A stretch of 64,000 nt of DNA. Origin: Methylibium sp964616015 (lineage in GTDB: Bacteria; Pseudomonadota; Gammaproteobacteria; Burkholderiales; Burkholderiaceae_C). A model generated the notes under the pieces. That model had not been told where the DNA came from and did not search any database. It was given only the letters and a program-made list of their open reading frames with translations. Below, piece by piece: positions 34,538 to 43,332 of the stretch (positions are counted from its first letter, which is position 1; every line of letters begins with the position of its first letter). The position numbers and the translations under genes are program-made. The stretch lies in NCBI GenBank assembly GCA_964616015.1, contig CAZTTC010000001.1, positions 4,345 through 68,344 of the forward strand, written 5' to 3'.

Positions 34538-35439
34538 CAGACCCTCCGCGTCTCGGCGACCGCGAACAGGCCCTGCGGGCGCCACAGCAGCACCGCCAGC
34601 ATGATCAGGTAGGGCACGAGCACGTCCACCTCGGGCATCAGGTAGACGGCGAAGGCCTTGCCCATGCCGATCAGCAGCGCCGCGACCGCCGTGCCGGTGA
34701 TCTGGCCGAGGCCGGCGACCGCCACCACCGCGAACGACAGCACCATCATGTCGCCGCCGATGCCGGGCACGAGCGAGGTCGTGGGCGAGGCCAGCGCGCC
34801 GCCGAGCGTGCCCATCACGGCCCCGAGGCAAAAGGTCAGCAGGCCGACGCGCCGGGCGTTGATGCCCAGCGCCGAGGCGACCTCGCGATGGTGGGTGACG
34901 GCCATGATCTGGCGTCCGAAGCGGGTGCGGGCCAGCGACCAGCGCAAGGCCAGGAAGACGCCGACCGCCGCCGCCGGCAGCAGGAAGAGCTGGTAGGCCG
35001 TGTAGGTGACGCTGCCGACCTTGACCGTGCCCATCGCATCGACGGCGTGCGTCACCGACACCGGGCTGGCGCCCCAGATCAGGCGCTGCAGGTCCTCCAT
35101 GATCATGAACACCGCGAAGGTGGCCAGCAACTGCATCACCGGGTCGATGCTGAGGATGCGCCGCACCAGCCCGATCTCGATGATCGCGCCGAGCAGCACG
35201 CCCATCAGCAACGCGCCGAGCAGCAGCGCCAGCAGCGACAGCGGCACCGACTCGCCGCTCGCGATCAGCGCGCTCAGCTTGGCCGCGGCGTAGCCGCCGA
35301 AGGCGTAGAAGCTGCCGTGGGCCACGTTGAGGATGCGCAGCACGCCGAAGATCAGCGTCAGCCCCAGCGCCACCAGGAACAGCAGCGCGGCCTGGGTCGT
35401 GCCGTCCAGCAGGGCCAGTACGAACAGCGTGGCGTTCAT
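34537..35439 (-). CDS. livH: Branched-chain-type ABC importer permease LivH
   Basis: A 300-residue permease, almost entirely transmembrane. The hallmark GLTLIFGVLRILNVAHGSFYAFGGYAA lies near the N-terminus, and the coupling region is AVTHHREVASALGINARRVGLLTFCLGAVMGTLGGAL. It forms the membrane channel with LivM. It lies 25 bp downstream of livK on the same message. Confidence 0.93.
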   Translation of the reverse strand: MNATLFVLALLDGTTQAALLFLVALGLTLIFGVLRILNVAHGSFYAFGGYAAAKLSALIASGESVPLSLLALLLGALLMGVLLGAIIEIGLVRRILSIDPVMQLLATFAVFMIMEDLQRLIWGASPVSVTHAVDAMGTVKVGSVTYTAYQLFLLPAAAVGVFLALRWSLARTRFGRQIMAVTHHREVASALGINARRVGLLTFCLGAVMGTLGGALASPTTSLVPGIGGDMMVLSFAVVAVAGLGQITGTAVAALLIGMGKAFAVYLMPEVDVLVPYLIMLAVLLWRPQGLFAVAETRRV

Positions 35440-35464
35440 CGTGGTCGCTGGCCGACGCGTGCGG

Positions 35465-36757
35465 TCAGAAGGACTTGATGCGCGGATCCTTCAGCAGGTC
35501 CGGCTTCAGCGTCTTGACCCACTCGGGCGACTTGGCGCCGACCGGGTTCTGCACCATCTCGCCCGGGTAGATGGTCAGGCCCTGGATCACCGGGAAGGGG
35601 TAGGCCGCGGTCAGCTTGGTCACGCCGAGCATCTGGTCCTCCAGGCCCTGGCCGTCCTCGCGCATCTGCACCGGGCGCGTCAGGGCCTTGAACTTGAGCG
35701 TGCGCATCGCGTCGGCCACTTGCTCGGTGCTGGGCCACTTGCCGCCGTTGGCCTTGAGGGCGGCGGTGTGGGCGTCGGCCACGGCCTGGATCGCGGCAGC
35801 CGCGTGGTAGGCCGAGTAGATCGGGTACTGGCCGGTCTTGGCGCGGTACTTCTCGACGAAGGCCTTGTGCTTGGGATCGTCCTTCAGCTCCGGATGCAGG
35901 AAATAGTGGTCGCCGCGCATGCCGACGATCACGCCGTCGGGCAGCGCCTTGCCGACGCGCTCGAGCGAGCTCTCGGCCAGCGGCAGCACCCAGGTCGAGG
36001 TGCGGATCAGCCCGCGCTGCGCGGCCTGGCGGATCAGCGTGTCGAGCTCGCCGCCCCAGGAGGTGCTGAGGATCACGTCGGGCGACAGCGCCTGCAGGCG
36101 GCTGATCTCGGAGCTGAAGTCGGTCGAGCCGAACTTCGGGAACAGCTCGGCCAGCACCTGCACGTCGGGCTTGAGCGCGCGCAAGGTGTTGATGAAGATC
36201 TCCCAGGAGTCGCGACCCCAGGCGTAGTCCTGGTTGACGACCGCGATGGTCTTGAAGTCGGGCTTGGTGCGCAGCAGGTGCAGCACCGTCGAGACCATCT
36301 CGGAGGTCGCATTCGCCGGGGTCCGGACCACGTACTTGTAGCGGCGGTTCTCCAGCACCTTCTCGGTACCGCAGTCCCACATGACGTTGAGCACCTTCAG
36401 GTCTTCGGCCACCGGCGCCAGCGCATTGCAGTTGCCGCTGGAGATGGACGCGAGCATCACCTTGACGCCCTCCTCCTGCACCACACGGCGGTACTCGGAC
36501 AGCAGCTTGTCGCCGCCGATGCCCTCGTCGATGATGATCGGCCTGAGCTTCACGCCGGCCACGCCGCCGGCGGCGTTGATCTCGTCGGCCGCGATCTCGG
36601 CCGCGGCCTTGCCCGGGATGCCGAACACCGCCGCCGGTCCCGACAGGAAGGTCGTCATGCCGAACTTGAGTTCGGCCGGCTTGTCCTGGGCCAGGGCGAG
36701 TGCGGCGGTCAGCGCCAGGCCGAGTCCCAGCGCGGCAGCGCGGAGCAATGGGTTCAT
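35465..36757 (-). CDS. Periplasmic substrate-binding protein LivK-like
   Basis: A 430-residue type I periplasmic binding protein (Peripla_BP_6). The signal peptide is about 1-23 (AAALGLGLALTAALALAQ). Typical blocks are KFGMTTFLSGPAAVFGIPGKAAAEIAADEINAAGGVAG and VNQDYAWGRDSWEIF. It captures the substrate for LivHMGF. Given its neighbours (CoA-transferase, SDR, molybdenum hydroxylase, alcohol dehydrogenase), the ligand is more likely an aromatic or carboxylic catabolite than an amino acid; this is inference. The start at 36757 has AGGAGACATCGC directly upstream. It is the first gene of the long minus-strand block. Confidence 0.9.
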   Translation of the reverse strand: MNPLLRAAALGLGLALTAALALAQDKPAELKFGMTTFLSGPAAVFGIPGKAAAEIAADEINAAGGVAGVKLRPIIIDEGIGGDKLLSEYRRVVQEEGVKVMLASISSGNCNALAPVAEDLKVLNVMWDCGTEKVLENRRYKYVVRTPANATSEMVSTVLHLLRTKPDFKTIAVVNQDYAWGRDSWEIFINTLRALKPDVQVLAELFPKFGSTDFSSEISRLQALSPDVILSTSWGGELDTLIRQAAQRGLIRTSTWVLPLAESSLERVGKALPDGVIVGMRGDHYFLHPELKDDPKHKAFVEKYRAKTGQYPIYSAYHAAAAIQAVADAHTAALKANGGKWPSTEQVADAMRTLKFKALTRPVQMREDGQGLEDQMLGVTKLTAAYPFPVIQGLTIYPGEMVQNPVGAKSPEWVKTLKPDLLKDPRIKSF

Positions 36758-36878
36758 GCGATGTCTCCTGTCGTTGATGAAGGCCGGGCCGGCGCACGCG
36801 GTCGCCCTGCAGGTGCAGCCTGGGCGGCATTGTTGAAAGGCAGCCGTCGGCCGTCCATCGGAATCTGGGCAAGCCGGT

Positions 36879-36894
36879 CTTGTCGAAATTCAAG
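36879..36894. promoter_or_regulatory. Candidate LysR-type operator
   Basis: CTTGTCGAAATTCAAG is an inverted repeat (CTTG-N8-CAAG) containing a T-N11-A pattern typical of LysR-type sites. It lies in the 228-bp region between the divergent livK-like and CitE-like genes. The LysR gene at 37834 is the obvious candidate regulator. Confidence 0.4.
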
Positions 36895-36985
36895 CTTCGG
36901 GTAAGCCCCGAGACTGCCGGTTCGAAGGCCCTCCTCGCCTTTCTCGAATACCTGCCGAGACGCATCGCGTGGGACGATCTCGCGC

Positions 36986-37837
36986 ATGACGCACGCCTTG
37001 CCCAGTGCCTGGTCCGCGGCCCGGACCTACCTCTTCGTTCCCGGCGATCGGCCGGAGCGCTACGACAAGGCCTGGGACAGCGCGGCCGACGCCGTGATCC
37101 TCGACCTGGAGGACGCGGTCGCGCCCGAGCGCAAGGACGAGGCGCGCCGCTCGGTGGCGGCCTGGCTGCGACCCGAGCGCCCCGTCTGGCTGCGCTGCAA
37201 CGCCGCAGACACGCCGTGGTTCGAGGCCGACCTCGCACTGGCCTCGATCCCCGGCCTGGCCGGGATCGTGCTGCCGAAGGCCGAGGCCGTGTCACCGGCG
37301 CTGCGCGAGCGGCTGCAGCAGCACCGGCTGGGCCTGATCCCGCTGGTCGAGACCGCCCGGGGCATGGCGCAGGCCGAAGAACTCGCCGCCCTGCCCGAGG
37401 TCGTCCGCCTGGCCTTCGGTGCGCTGGACTTCCAGGTCGACCTGCAGATCGAGGGCGAGGACGACGCCTTGCTGTACTTCAGGTCGCGGCTGGTGCTGGC
37501 GTCGCGGCTGGCGGGCAAGCTGTCGCCGATCGACGGCATCACGCCGTCCATCGGCGACGAGTCGGCGCTGCGCCACGACACCGAGCGGGCGCGCCGGCTG
37601 GGCATGGGCGCGCGCCTGTGCATCCACCCGAGCCAGATTGCGCCCATCCACGAGCTGCTGGCGCCGACCGAGGCGGCGCGGCAGTGGGCCGCCCGCGTGC
37701 TGGCGGCCATGGAAGCATCGGCCGGGGCGGCCGTCGCGGTCGATGGAAAGATGATCGATCGCCCGGTGCTGCTGCGCGCCACCGCCATCGCGTGGGCGCC
37801 GACGGCGCAGCAGCGGCTGCGAGGAGGGGCGCGCTAG
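36986..37837 (+). CDS. CitE/HpcH-family CoA-ester lyase
   Basis: A 283-residue TIM-barrel lyase. RTYLFVPGDRPERYDKAWDSAADAVILDLEDAV is the diagnostic start, with the metal-binding Glu later in LIPLVETARGMAQ and Asp in FGALDFQVDL. The C-terminal ARLCIHPSQIAPIHELLAPT is also typical. Such enzymes cleave or form C-C bonds in acyl-CoA esters, such as citramalyl-, malyl- or 3-hydroxyacyl-CoA. It is divergent from the livK-like gene and overlaps the convergent LysR gene by 4 bases. It likely acts late in the same pathway, after CoA transfer by the product of 30139-31293 (inference). Confidence 0.9.
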   Translation: MTHALPSAWSAARTYLFVPGDRPERYDKAWDSAADAVILDLEDAVAPERKDEARRSVAAWLRPERPVWLRCNAADTPWFEADLALASIPGLAGIVLPKAEAVSPALRERLQQHRLGLIPLVETARGMAQAEELAALPEVVRLAFGALDFQVDLQIEGEDDALLYFRSRLVLASRLAGKLSPIDGITPSIGDESALRHDTERARRLGMGARLCIHPSQIAPIHELLAPTEAARQWAARVLAAMEASAGAAVAVDGKMIDRPVLLRATAIAWAPTAQQRLRGGAR

Positions 37838-38724
37838 GAGCAGCCGGCCGCCAGGTGCTGCAGCAGGCTCTCGACCGAACTGTTCGGCGCGCGCTCCTTG
37901 CGCACGCAGATCAGCATGCGGCGCTCGGCCCACTCTTCCGGCAACTGCCGCACGACGAGCCCCATGCTGCGGCCCAGTTCGCTGGCGGCCTGGTAGGGCA
38001 GCAGGCCGACGCCGAGGCCGGACTGGACCATGCGGCAGACCGCCTCGAAGCTGCGCACCTGGATGCGCAGGTCCAGCGTGCGGGCCGCGACGACCGCCTG
38101 CTCGGCCAGCAGCCGCATCATCGAGGAGCCGCCTTCGAGCGCGACGATGTCGTGGTCCAGCACGTCGACGAACTGCAGGCGCTCGGCCGTCGCCAGCGGA
38201 TGGGTGGCCGGCATCACCGCCGCGAGCCGGTCGGTCCGGTACGGGAACACGTCCAGCCCCTCGATGCGCAGGCCCTCGACGATGATGCCGATGTCGGCCT
38301 CGGCGGACTGCACTGCCTTGACGATCTCGGCGCTCCAGCGCTCCTCCACCACGACGCGCACGTCGGGATGCTCGCGCGCGTAGGCGGCCAGGTCGGCCGG
38401 CAGGAACTCGGTCATGGCCGAGGTGTTGGCGAGGATCCGCAAGGCGCCACGCCGGCCGGTCGCGTGGTCGTTCATGTCCGCCTGCATCTGGTTCAACTGC
38501 ATCAGCAGCGCCTTGGCATGCACCAGCAAGGCCGCGCCGGCGGACGTGAGCTCCACCCCGCGGGGCGAGCGCTCCAGCAGCGCGGTCTTGAAGCGGTGTT
38601 CCAGCAGCGCCATGCGGCGGCTGGCCGCCGCCAGGCCGATGTGCGAAGCCTCGGCCGCCTTGGTCAGGCTGCGCAGTTCCGCGGCCCTCACGAAGAGCGC
38701 GAGCGAGTCGCTGTCGGGCAGCAT
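37834..38724 (-). CDS. LysR-family transcriptional regulator
   Basis: A 296-residue LysR regulator. The N-terminal winged helix reads DSLALFVRAAELRSLTKAAEASHIGLAAASRRMALLEHRF, followed by the LysR substrate-binding domain (about 90-290) with RILANTSAMTEFLPADL. The start ATG at 38724 gives the usual short lead before the HTH. Its 3' end overlaps the CitE-like gene on the opposite strand by 4 bp. It probably senses a pathway intermediate and controls the flanking catabolic genes, perhaps through the site at 36879; this is inferred from position. Confidence 0.9.
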   Translation of the reverse strand: MLPDSDSLALFVRAAELRSLTKAAEASHIGLAAASRRMALLEHRFKTALLERSPRGVELTSAGAALLVHAKALLMQLNQMQADMNDHATGRRGALRILANTSAMTEFLPADLAAYAREHPDVRVVVEERWSAEIVKAVQSAEADIGIIVEGLRIEGLDVFPYRTDRLAAVMPATHPLATAERLQFVDVLDHDIVALEGGSSMMRLLAEQAVVAARTLDLRIQVRSFEAVCRMVQSGLGVGLLPYQAASELGRSMGLVVRQLPEEWAERRMLICVRKERAPNSSVESLLQHLAAGCS

Positions 38725-39061
38725 CAGCGCGGAACCTCGGGGCCGGGTGGCTTCATGGCCCGCATGGTGGCGCGCCGGCGCAGCCCGGACAAGGCGGGTC
38801 AGCACCGATGCGGGCGGGCAGCGCCGGGTGCCGCTGTCGCTGGGGCGGGAGCCGCCTGGATCGGCAGGCCACGACCAGCCTGACGGCGCAGGGAGGGCGA
38901 GTGCGCCCGGCCCCCCGGGAGTCGTCGACAGCGGCGATCAGCCAGCCCGAGCCCGCGCCGCCTGAGCCCGCTGCCGCGCGGACCGACTGCTTTGCGATGC
39001 CACGACGCAGCGGGCGAGCTTGCGGGCCATTGGGTCGAGCGGCGCGCAGCGGCTGCGACCG
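38725..39061. other. Intergenic region, no gene seen
   Basis: This 337-bp stretch lies between the start of the LysR gene and the end of the GGDEF-EAL gene. I see no ribosome site with a credible frame, no clear terminator with a T tract and no repeat. It probably holds the LysR promoter. Confidence 0.5.
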
Positions 39062-41902
39062 TCAGCCCAGCGTCATCGCCGATTCCAACGCGGCCGCCGG
39101 CGGCAACGCCTTGGCTGGAGTCGCAAGGCACACGGGCAGCGGTGCCTGGGGTTCGGGTGGTGTCGACTGGTCTTGCAGAAGCCGGGAGATGCCTTCGGCC
39201 GGCAACGGGCGCGACATGTAGTAGCCCTGGCCGAACTCACATCCCAGGTCGCGCAACAGTTCCAACTGCGCCAGGGTCTCGATACCTTCTGCGATCACTT
39301 GCTTGCCGAGCGACGATCCGAGCAGCACGATGGCACGGACGACGGCTTCCTCCTTGGTTCCGGCGCGCAGGGGCTTGACGAAGGACATGTCGATCTTCAG
39401 GCTGTCGATGGGCAACACCGACAAGTGCCTCAGCGACGTGTAGCCCGAGCCGAAGTCGTCCACACTGAGGCCCACGCCGAAATCGTGCAGTGCCTGCAGC
39501 GTGACGATGGCGGCGGAAAGCTGCGCCATGAGAATGTTCTCCGTCAACTCGATGACCAAGTCTCGGGGCGCCAGGTCCCAGGACTGCAGCGCCTGCCGGA
39601 TGCGCATGACGAACTCGGGGTCAGCCACGTCGCGCGCCGACACATTGACATGCATTTGCAGGTCGTCAAGGCAAGGGAACGCAAGCTGCCAGGCGCGCAA
39701 CTGTGCGCAGGCCTGGCGCAACACGCCGTCGGTCAACTGGGTGATGAGGCCGGACTCCTCTGCAATCGGAATGAACGCCGCCGGATTCACCGGGCCCTTC
39801 ACAGGGTGAGTCCAGCGGCTGAGTGCCTCGAAGCCCTTGATCCGGCCGGTGCGCAGGTCCACGAGCGGCTGATAGGCCACGCTCAGCGCCTGCGCTTGCA
39901 AGGCCAGTCGCAGCTCGGCTTCCAGCCACACCCGGTCGGCCAGATCGGCGTGCAGGTGCGCGTCGAACAAGGCGTGGCGCGCTTTGCCCTCGGACTTGGC
40001 GCGGTACATGGCAATGTCGGCATCGCGCAGCATGTCGGCGGGGTGGGCATAGCCGGTCGAGTTGAAGGTGATGCCGATGCTGGCGCTGGCGCTGATCGCT
40101 ATCGTGCTCAGTTGCAGCGGCTCGCGCAGCGCCTGCAGCAGGCGCTCCGCCAGCTCCACCGCGTCGGTGTCGCGATTCAGGCCGACGGCAAGGATCGCGA
40201 ACTCGTCGCCGCCCATGCGTGCCAGCATGTCGCCGCTGCGCAGGCATCGAGCCAATCGAGCCGAGGCCCGCTCCAGAAACTCGTCGCCGACGCCATGGCC
40301 ATGGCTGTCGTTGATCAGCTTGAAGCGGTCGAAATCCAGGAACATCACTGCAAAGGCCCGGCCCAGCCCGCCGTTGGCATCGGCAATCGCCTGCCTCACG
40401 GTCTCGTAAAAGCGTTCGCGATTGGGCAGGCCGGTGAGCTTGTCGTGAACGGCACGGTGCTGCACCTCCAGCTCGGCATGCCGACGCACGGTGATGTCCA
40501 TGCCGGTGCCGTGCATGGAGACCGGCTTGCCACCGGACGTGCGTTCGGAGACCCGGCCACGATCAAGGATCCAAACCCACCGCCCGTCCTTGTGGCGCAG
40601 GCGCACTTCTACCTCGTAGTAGGGAAGCTCGCCCTGGAAGTGACGCCGCAACACGTCATGGGCAGTCGCCCTGTCGTCAGGATGCGTGAGTGAACTCAAA
40701 GCCTCGATCGTGATCGAGTTCATCTCCGACGAGGGGTAGCCCAATTGCCTGGCCCAGAGTTCATCGACGCGGACCACACCCGCCCTGACGTTGTACTCCC
40801 AAGTCCCGACCTGGGTGGCGTCGATGATGTTGGCCAGTGTTTGTGCGCGCCTGCGGCTCACTGCGCGTTGCCCGAGCAGCGTGGCCAGCATGGCGCTCGC
40901 CAGCGCGCCCATCAGCAATGTCAGCCAAGGCCATGGACTGGTGTAGGCGGCGTCGAACTTCGGCGTGCTGTGCGCTCGCAGCGTCAGCTCGCGCCCCGGC
41001 AGCGACACGGGCCGCGCCAGTTCATATCGACTGGCATGGGGCGGAGGCACAACGCCGCCGGCCTCCTTGGCCATTTGTGCCGACGAGTCGAACGCTGGCA
41101 CGCTGGAGGTTGCGCCGTCGACCGAGTCGACCAATTCGAAGTTCAGCAGGCGGGCTTCGACCTCGTAAATGCCAGCCAGCAAGTCGCCAGCGATGAGGGG
41201 TGAGTAGACGAGGCCCACCAGATCGGCGCGACGCTGCGCGGGCGTGGTGGGATGTGAGCCCTGCCGGAACACCGGCAGGTAGATCAGGAACCCGAGACTG
41301 TTCTCGCCGTCCTGGCTCATCGGTATGGCGGCCGTCAGCGTGGGCTCACCGCTGCGGACCGCGTGTTCTGCGGCGCTGCGCCGGACTGACTCCGACCCCA
41401 GGTCAAGACCCATGGCGTCGGCATTTCTCGCTTCAGGCTCGATGTACTTGACGACATAGAGGTCGGTGCGGGCCGCGTTCTGCAACTCGCGTACCGAGAA
41501 CAGCGGTGCACCGTCGGCTCGCTCGGTCGCGACAAACCCGGCCAAACCGTCGCGCTCGATGCGTTGGATGACCCCGAAGCCGAGCACGCCAGGGAACTCG
41601 CGCGAGAGATCACGCGACTCGACGTAGGCTCGAAACTCGGCTCGCGCGACTTGACCCCGGGCGGTGTACAAGCCTCTGGCCCCCTCCATGCCATGGATGG
41701 GCTCGCGGAATCGCCGCGAGACCTCCTCGGCCACCCGATTGGTGTGACGCCGCAGTTCGGACTTCGCCTCGGCTTCAAGCCTGAAGTCCAGCCAGCTCGC
41801 GCCGGCCAGTGACAGGCACAGCCCCAGCAGGAAGACGATGCCGGGCACAGCGCCGACGGACCCGCAGTGATGCTTGAACCATGCGATCAGCTTCGGTCGC
41901 AT
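39062..41902 (-). CDS. CHASE-PAS-GGDEF-EAL cyclic-di-GMP protein
   Basis: A 946-residue membrane-bound c-di-GMP enzyme. The order is a transmembrane helix at about 18-38, a periplasmic CHASE domain (about 70-300, with GVLGFGVIQRIER), a second helix near 330, a PAS_3 domain (WEYNVRAGVVRVDELW), GGDEF and EAL. The cyclase site RMGGDEF at 564-568 is intact and the inhibitory I-site RxxD (RSGD) stands five residues before it. The phosphodiesterase motif EAL at 692 and DDFGSGYTSL are also intact, so both activities are possible. The start at 41902 follows AAAGG; a start at 41938 lacks a ribosome site. It follows the copper/haem operon by 59 bp, so periplasmic redox state could be its signal (inference). 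Confidence 0.92.
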   Translation of the reverse strand: MRPKLIAWFKHHCGSVGAVPGIVFLLGLCLSLAGASWLDFRLEAEAKSELRRHTNRVAEEVSRRFREPIHGMEGARGLYTARGQVARAEFRAYVESRDLSREFPGVLGFGVIQRIERDGLAGFVATERADGAPLFSVRELQNAARTDLYVVKYIEPEARNADAMGLDLGSESVRRSAAEHAVRSGEPTLTAAIPMSQDGENSLGFLIYLPVFRQGSHPTTPAQRRADLVGLVYSPLIAGDLLAGIYEVEARLLNFELVDSVDGATSSVPAFDSSAQMAKEAGGVVPPPHASRYELARPVSLPGRELTLRAHSTPKFDAAYTSPWPWLTLLMGALASAMLATLLGQRAVSRRRAQTLANIIDATQVGTWEYNVRAGVVRVDELWARQLGYPSSEMNSITIEALSSLTHPDDRATAHDVLRRHFQGELPYYEVEVRLRHKDGRWVWILDRGRVSERTSGGKPVSMHGTGMDITVRRHAELEVQHRAVHDKLTGLPNRERFYETVRQAIADANGGLGRAFAVMFLDFDRFKLINDSHGHGVGDEFLERASARLARCLRSGDMLARMGGDEFAILAVGLNRDTDAVELAERLLQALREPLQLSTIAISASASIGITFNSTGYAHPADMLRDADIAMYRAKSEGKARHALFDAHLHADLADRVWLEAELRLALQAQALSVAYQPLVDLRTGRIKGFEALSRWTHPVKGPVNPAAFIPIAEESGLITQLTDGVLRQACAQLRAWQLAFPCLDDLQMHVNVSARDVADPEFVMRIRQALQSWDLAPRDLVIELTENILMAQLSAAIVTLQALHDFGVGLSVDDFGSGYTSLRHLSVLPIDSLKIDMSFVKPLRAGTKEEAVVRAIVLLGSSLGKQVIAEGIETLAQLELLRDLGCEFGQGYYMSRPLPAEGISRLLQDQSTPPEPQAPLPVCLATPAKALPPAAALESAMTLG

Positions 41903-41961
41903 GACTAACGCCTTTGACTCGACGATGGCGCTGCACATTCGGGATGGCGCTCGGCCACTGC

Positions 41962-42591
41962 TCAGGCCGCGGCGAGTTGAGCCAGCAGTTCGGCAACGTG
42001 TTCTGCCGACGGCAGGTCAACGGTCCGGAACGCCAGCCTGGCTTGTCTGTCGAACAGAAACACCTGCGAAGAATGCGTCCCCGCATGGAGCGGTACGCCG
42101 CGCAGGAACTCGGCCAACACGTCGAGGTCCTGCACCCTGGGCACAGCCGCCGTCCAGAAGCGGTACTGCCCGAACCGGCCGAGCCAGCTGCGCAGCGCTT
42201 GCGGGCTGTCTCCCAAGGGGTCGACCGTCAAGCTCAGCAACTGGGCATCAGCCACCTTGACCCCCTGCGCCACGGCCGCAAAGACCGCGCCCTGGATCGG
42301 GCAGGTCGAAGAGCAACCGGTGAACATCAGCTGCACGGCGGTCACCTTGCCGCGCAACTGTGCCGACAGGCTGATGGATTGGCCTGAAACATGGGTCAGC
42401 AGCAGCTTGGGTGCCGGCAGACGGGGCAGCACCAGCCCCTGGGTCGCCGGCGACAGTGCGGCTACGGCGTCAGCTGCACCGGTGCCAGCTCCCAAGGCGC
42501 TGACGAGGGCAGCACCCACGACGCGCCGTCGCGTGAGGGCGCTGGCGGATGCGGGGAGTGCCGTCGGTGCTCGGTCAACGGTTCGCGACAT
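41962..42591 (-). CDS. SCO1/SenC-family copper chaperone or thiol protein
   Basis: A 209-residue exported thioredoxin-fold protein. The copper/redox motif C93-SST-C97-P and the later His in AGTHSSQVFLF match SCO proteins, which deliver copper to oxidases or act as thiol reductases. The N-terminus has a TRRRVVGAALVSALGAG segment, a possible Tat or Sec signal. Its start ATG at 42591 lies 17 bases inside the upstream cytochrome gene, so expression is coupled. It is last of four genes encoding periplasmic copper and haem proteins. Confidence 0.85.
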   Translation of the reverse strand: MSRTVDRAPTALPASASALTRRRVVGAALVSALGAGTGAADAVAALSPATQGLVLPRLPAPKLLLTHVSGQSISLSAQLRGKVTAVQLMFTGCSSTCPIQGAVFAAVAQGVKVADAQLLSLTVDPLGDSPQALRSWLGRFGQYRFWTAAVPRVQDLDVLAEFLRGVPLHAGTHSSQVFLFDRQARLAFRTVDLPSAEHVAELLAQLAAA

Positions 42592-42991
42592 TGATGGAAC
42601 GCACGAAGGCGACCACGTCGCGGACCTGTTCATCTGTCAACTCGTCGCCCCACGGTGGCATCTTCTCCGAGCGCCCCAGCTTCTCGCCGCCCACTCGAAC
42701 GATCATGGCCATGTAGGCGTCGTTCTTGTCTGAGGCGCGAAGATTGGCCGGGCGCGGGTCATACAAACGGGCTGCCCGTCCGTTGCCGTCTGCGTTCATG
42801 CCGTGACAGGTGACGCAATAGTTGGCATACACAAGGCCCCCGCGAAAGGCCATTGCATCGGCGCTGTCTTTGGACAGCAAGGGGCCTTGCGGCACCTGCT
42901 GGGCACCGGTCGATACAGCCGCCGCGGCGAGAAGCACGCATGCCGCGGAACGGATCAGCATCCGGACACGCTCGGCGTTCGGCGCACTCAC
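42575..42991 (-). CDS. Periplasmic c-type cytochrome
   Basis: A 138-residue exported mono-haem cytochrome c. After a signal peptide (LIRSAACVLLAAAAVSTGA), the haem motif is CVTCHGMNADG, and the Met ligand candidate is in GRSEKMPPWGDELTDEQ. The preferred start is a GTG at 42989-42991 overlapping the cupredoxin stop (GTGA); an internal ATG at 42961 is the alternative and would still leave a signal peptide. It probably shuttles electrons between the cupredoxin or di-haem protein and the respiratory chain. Confidence 0.85.
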   Translation of the reverse strand: MSAPNAERVRMLIRSAACVLLAAAAVSTGAQQVPQGPLLSKDSADAMAFRGGLVYANYCVTCHGMNADGNGRAARLYDPRPANLRASDKNDAYMAMIVRVGGEKLGRSEKMPPWGDELTDEQVRDVVAFVRSINVANR

Positions 42992-43329
42992 TTCTCGACC
43001 TCGATCACGAGTGTCATGTCGGGGTGGATGGCGCACTCGACCTCGATCGTGCCGGCCTTGTCGAAGGTCACGCTCTTGGCTCCGCCCTGCGGATAGCTTC
43101 CAAGGTCGAAGGCCTTCGCAGTCGACAGCGAAAAGACGTTGTGCGAGAACGGGTCCTCGTTGACGAACTTGACAGAGTCCCCGACCTTGAGCTTGAGCTT
43201 CTTGACGGAGAAGGCCTTGCCCTTTTGGGTGACGACCTGTTCAGCAGCGATGGCGTGCGTCGTCGCGAAGACTGCGGCCAGCGTCAGCGCCCAGGCGGCA
43301 CGCCGTTGGAGTGGTACAGAAAGGGTCAT
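42988..43329 (-). CDS. Cupredoxin (plastocyanin/amicyanin-like)
   Basis: A 113-residue periplasmic blue copper protein. The signal peptide is about 1-28. Type 1 copper ligands are visible: His in EDPFSHNVFS and the C-x3-H-x2-M cluster in VECAIHPDM. The length and VGDSVKFVNEDPFSHNV context match the methylamine-utilisation/plastocyanin-like group. It is a mobile electron carrier, encoded between the di-haem peroxidase-like gene and a cytochrome c with a 4-base overlap to the latter. Confidence 0.88.
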   Translation of the reverse strand: MTLSVPLQRRAAWALTLAAVFATTHAIAAEQVVTQKGKAFSVKKLKLKVGDSVKFVNEDPFSHNVFSLSTAKAFDLGSYPQGGAKSVTFDKAGTIEVECAIHPDMTLVIEVEK

Positions 43330-43332
43330 GGT

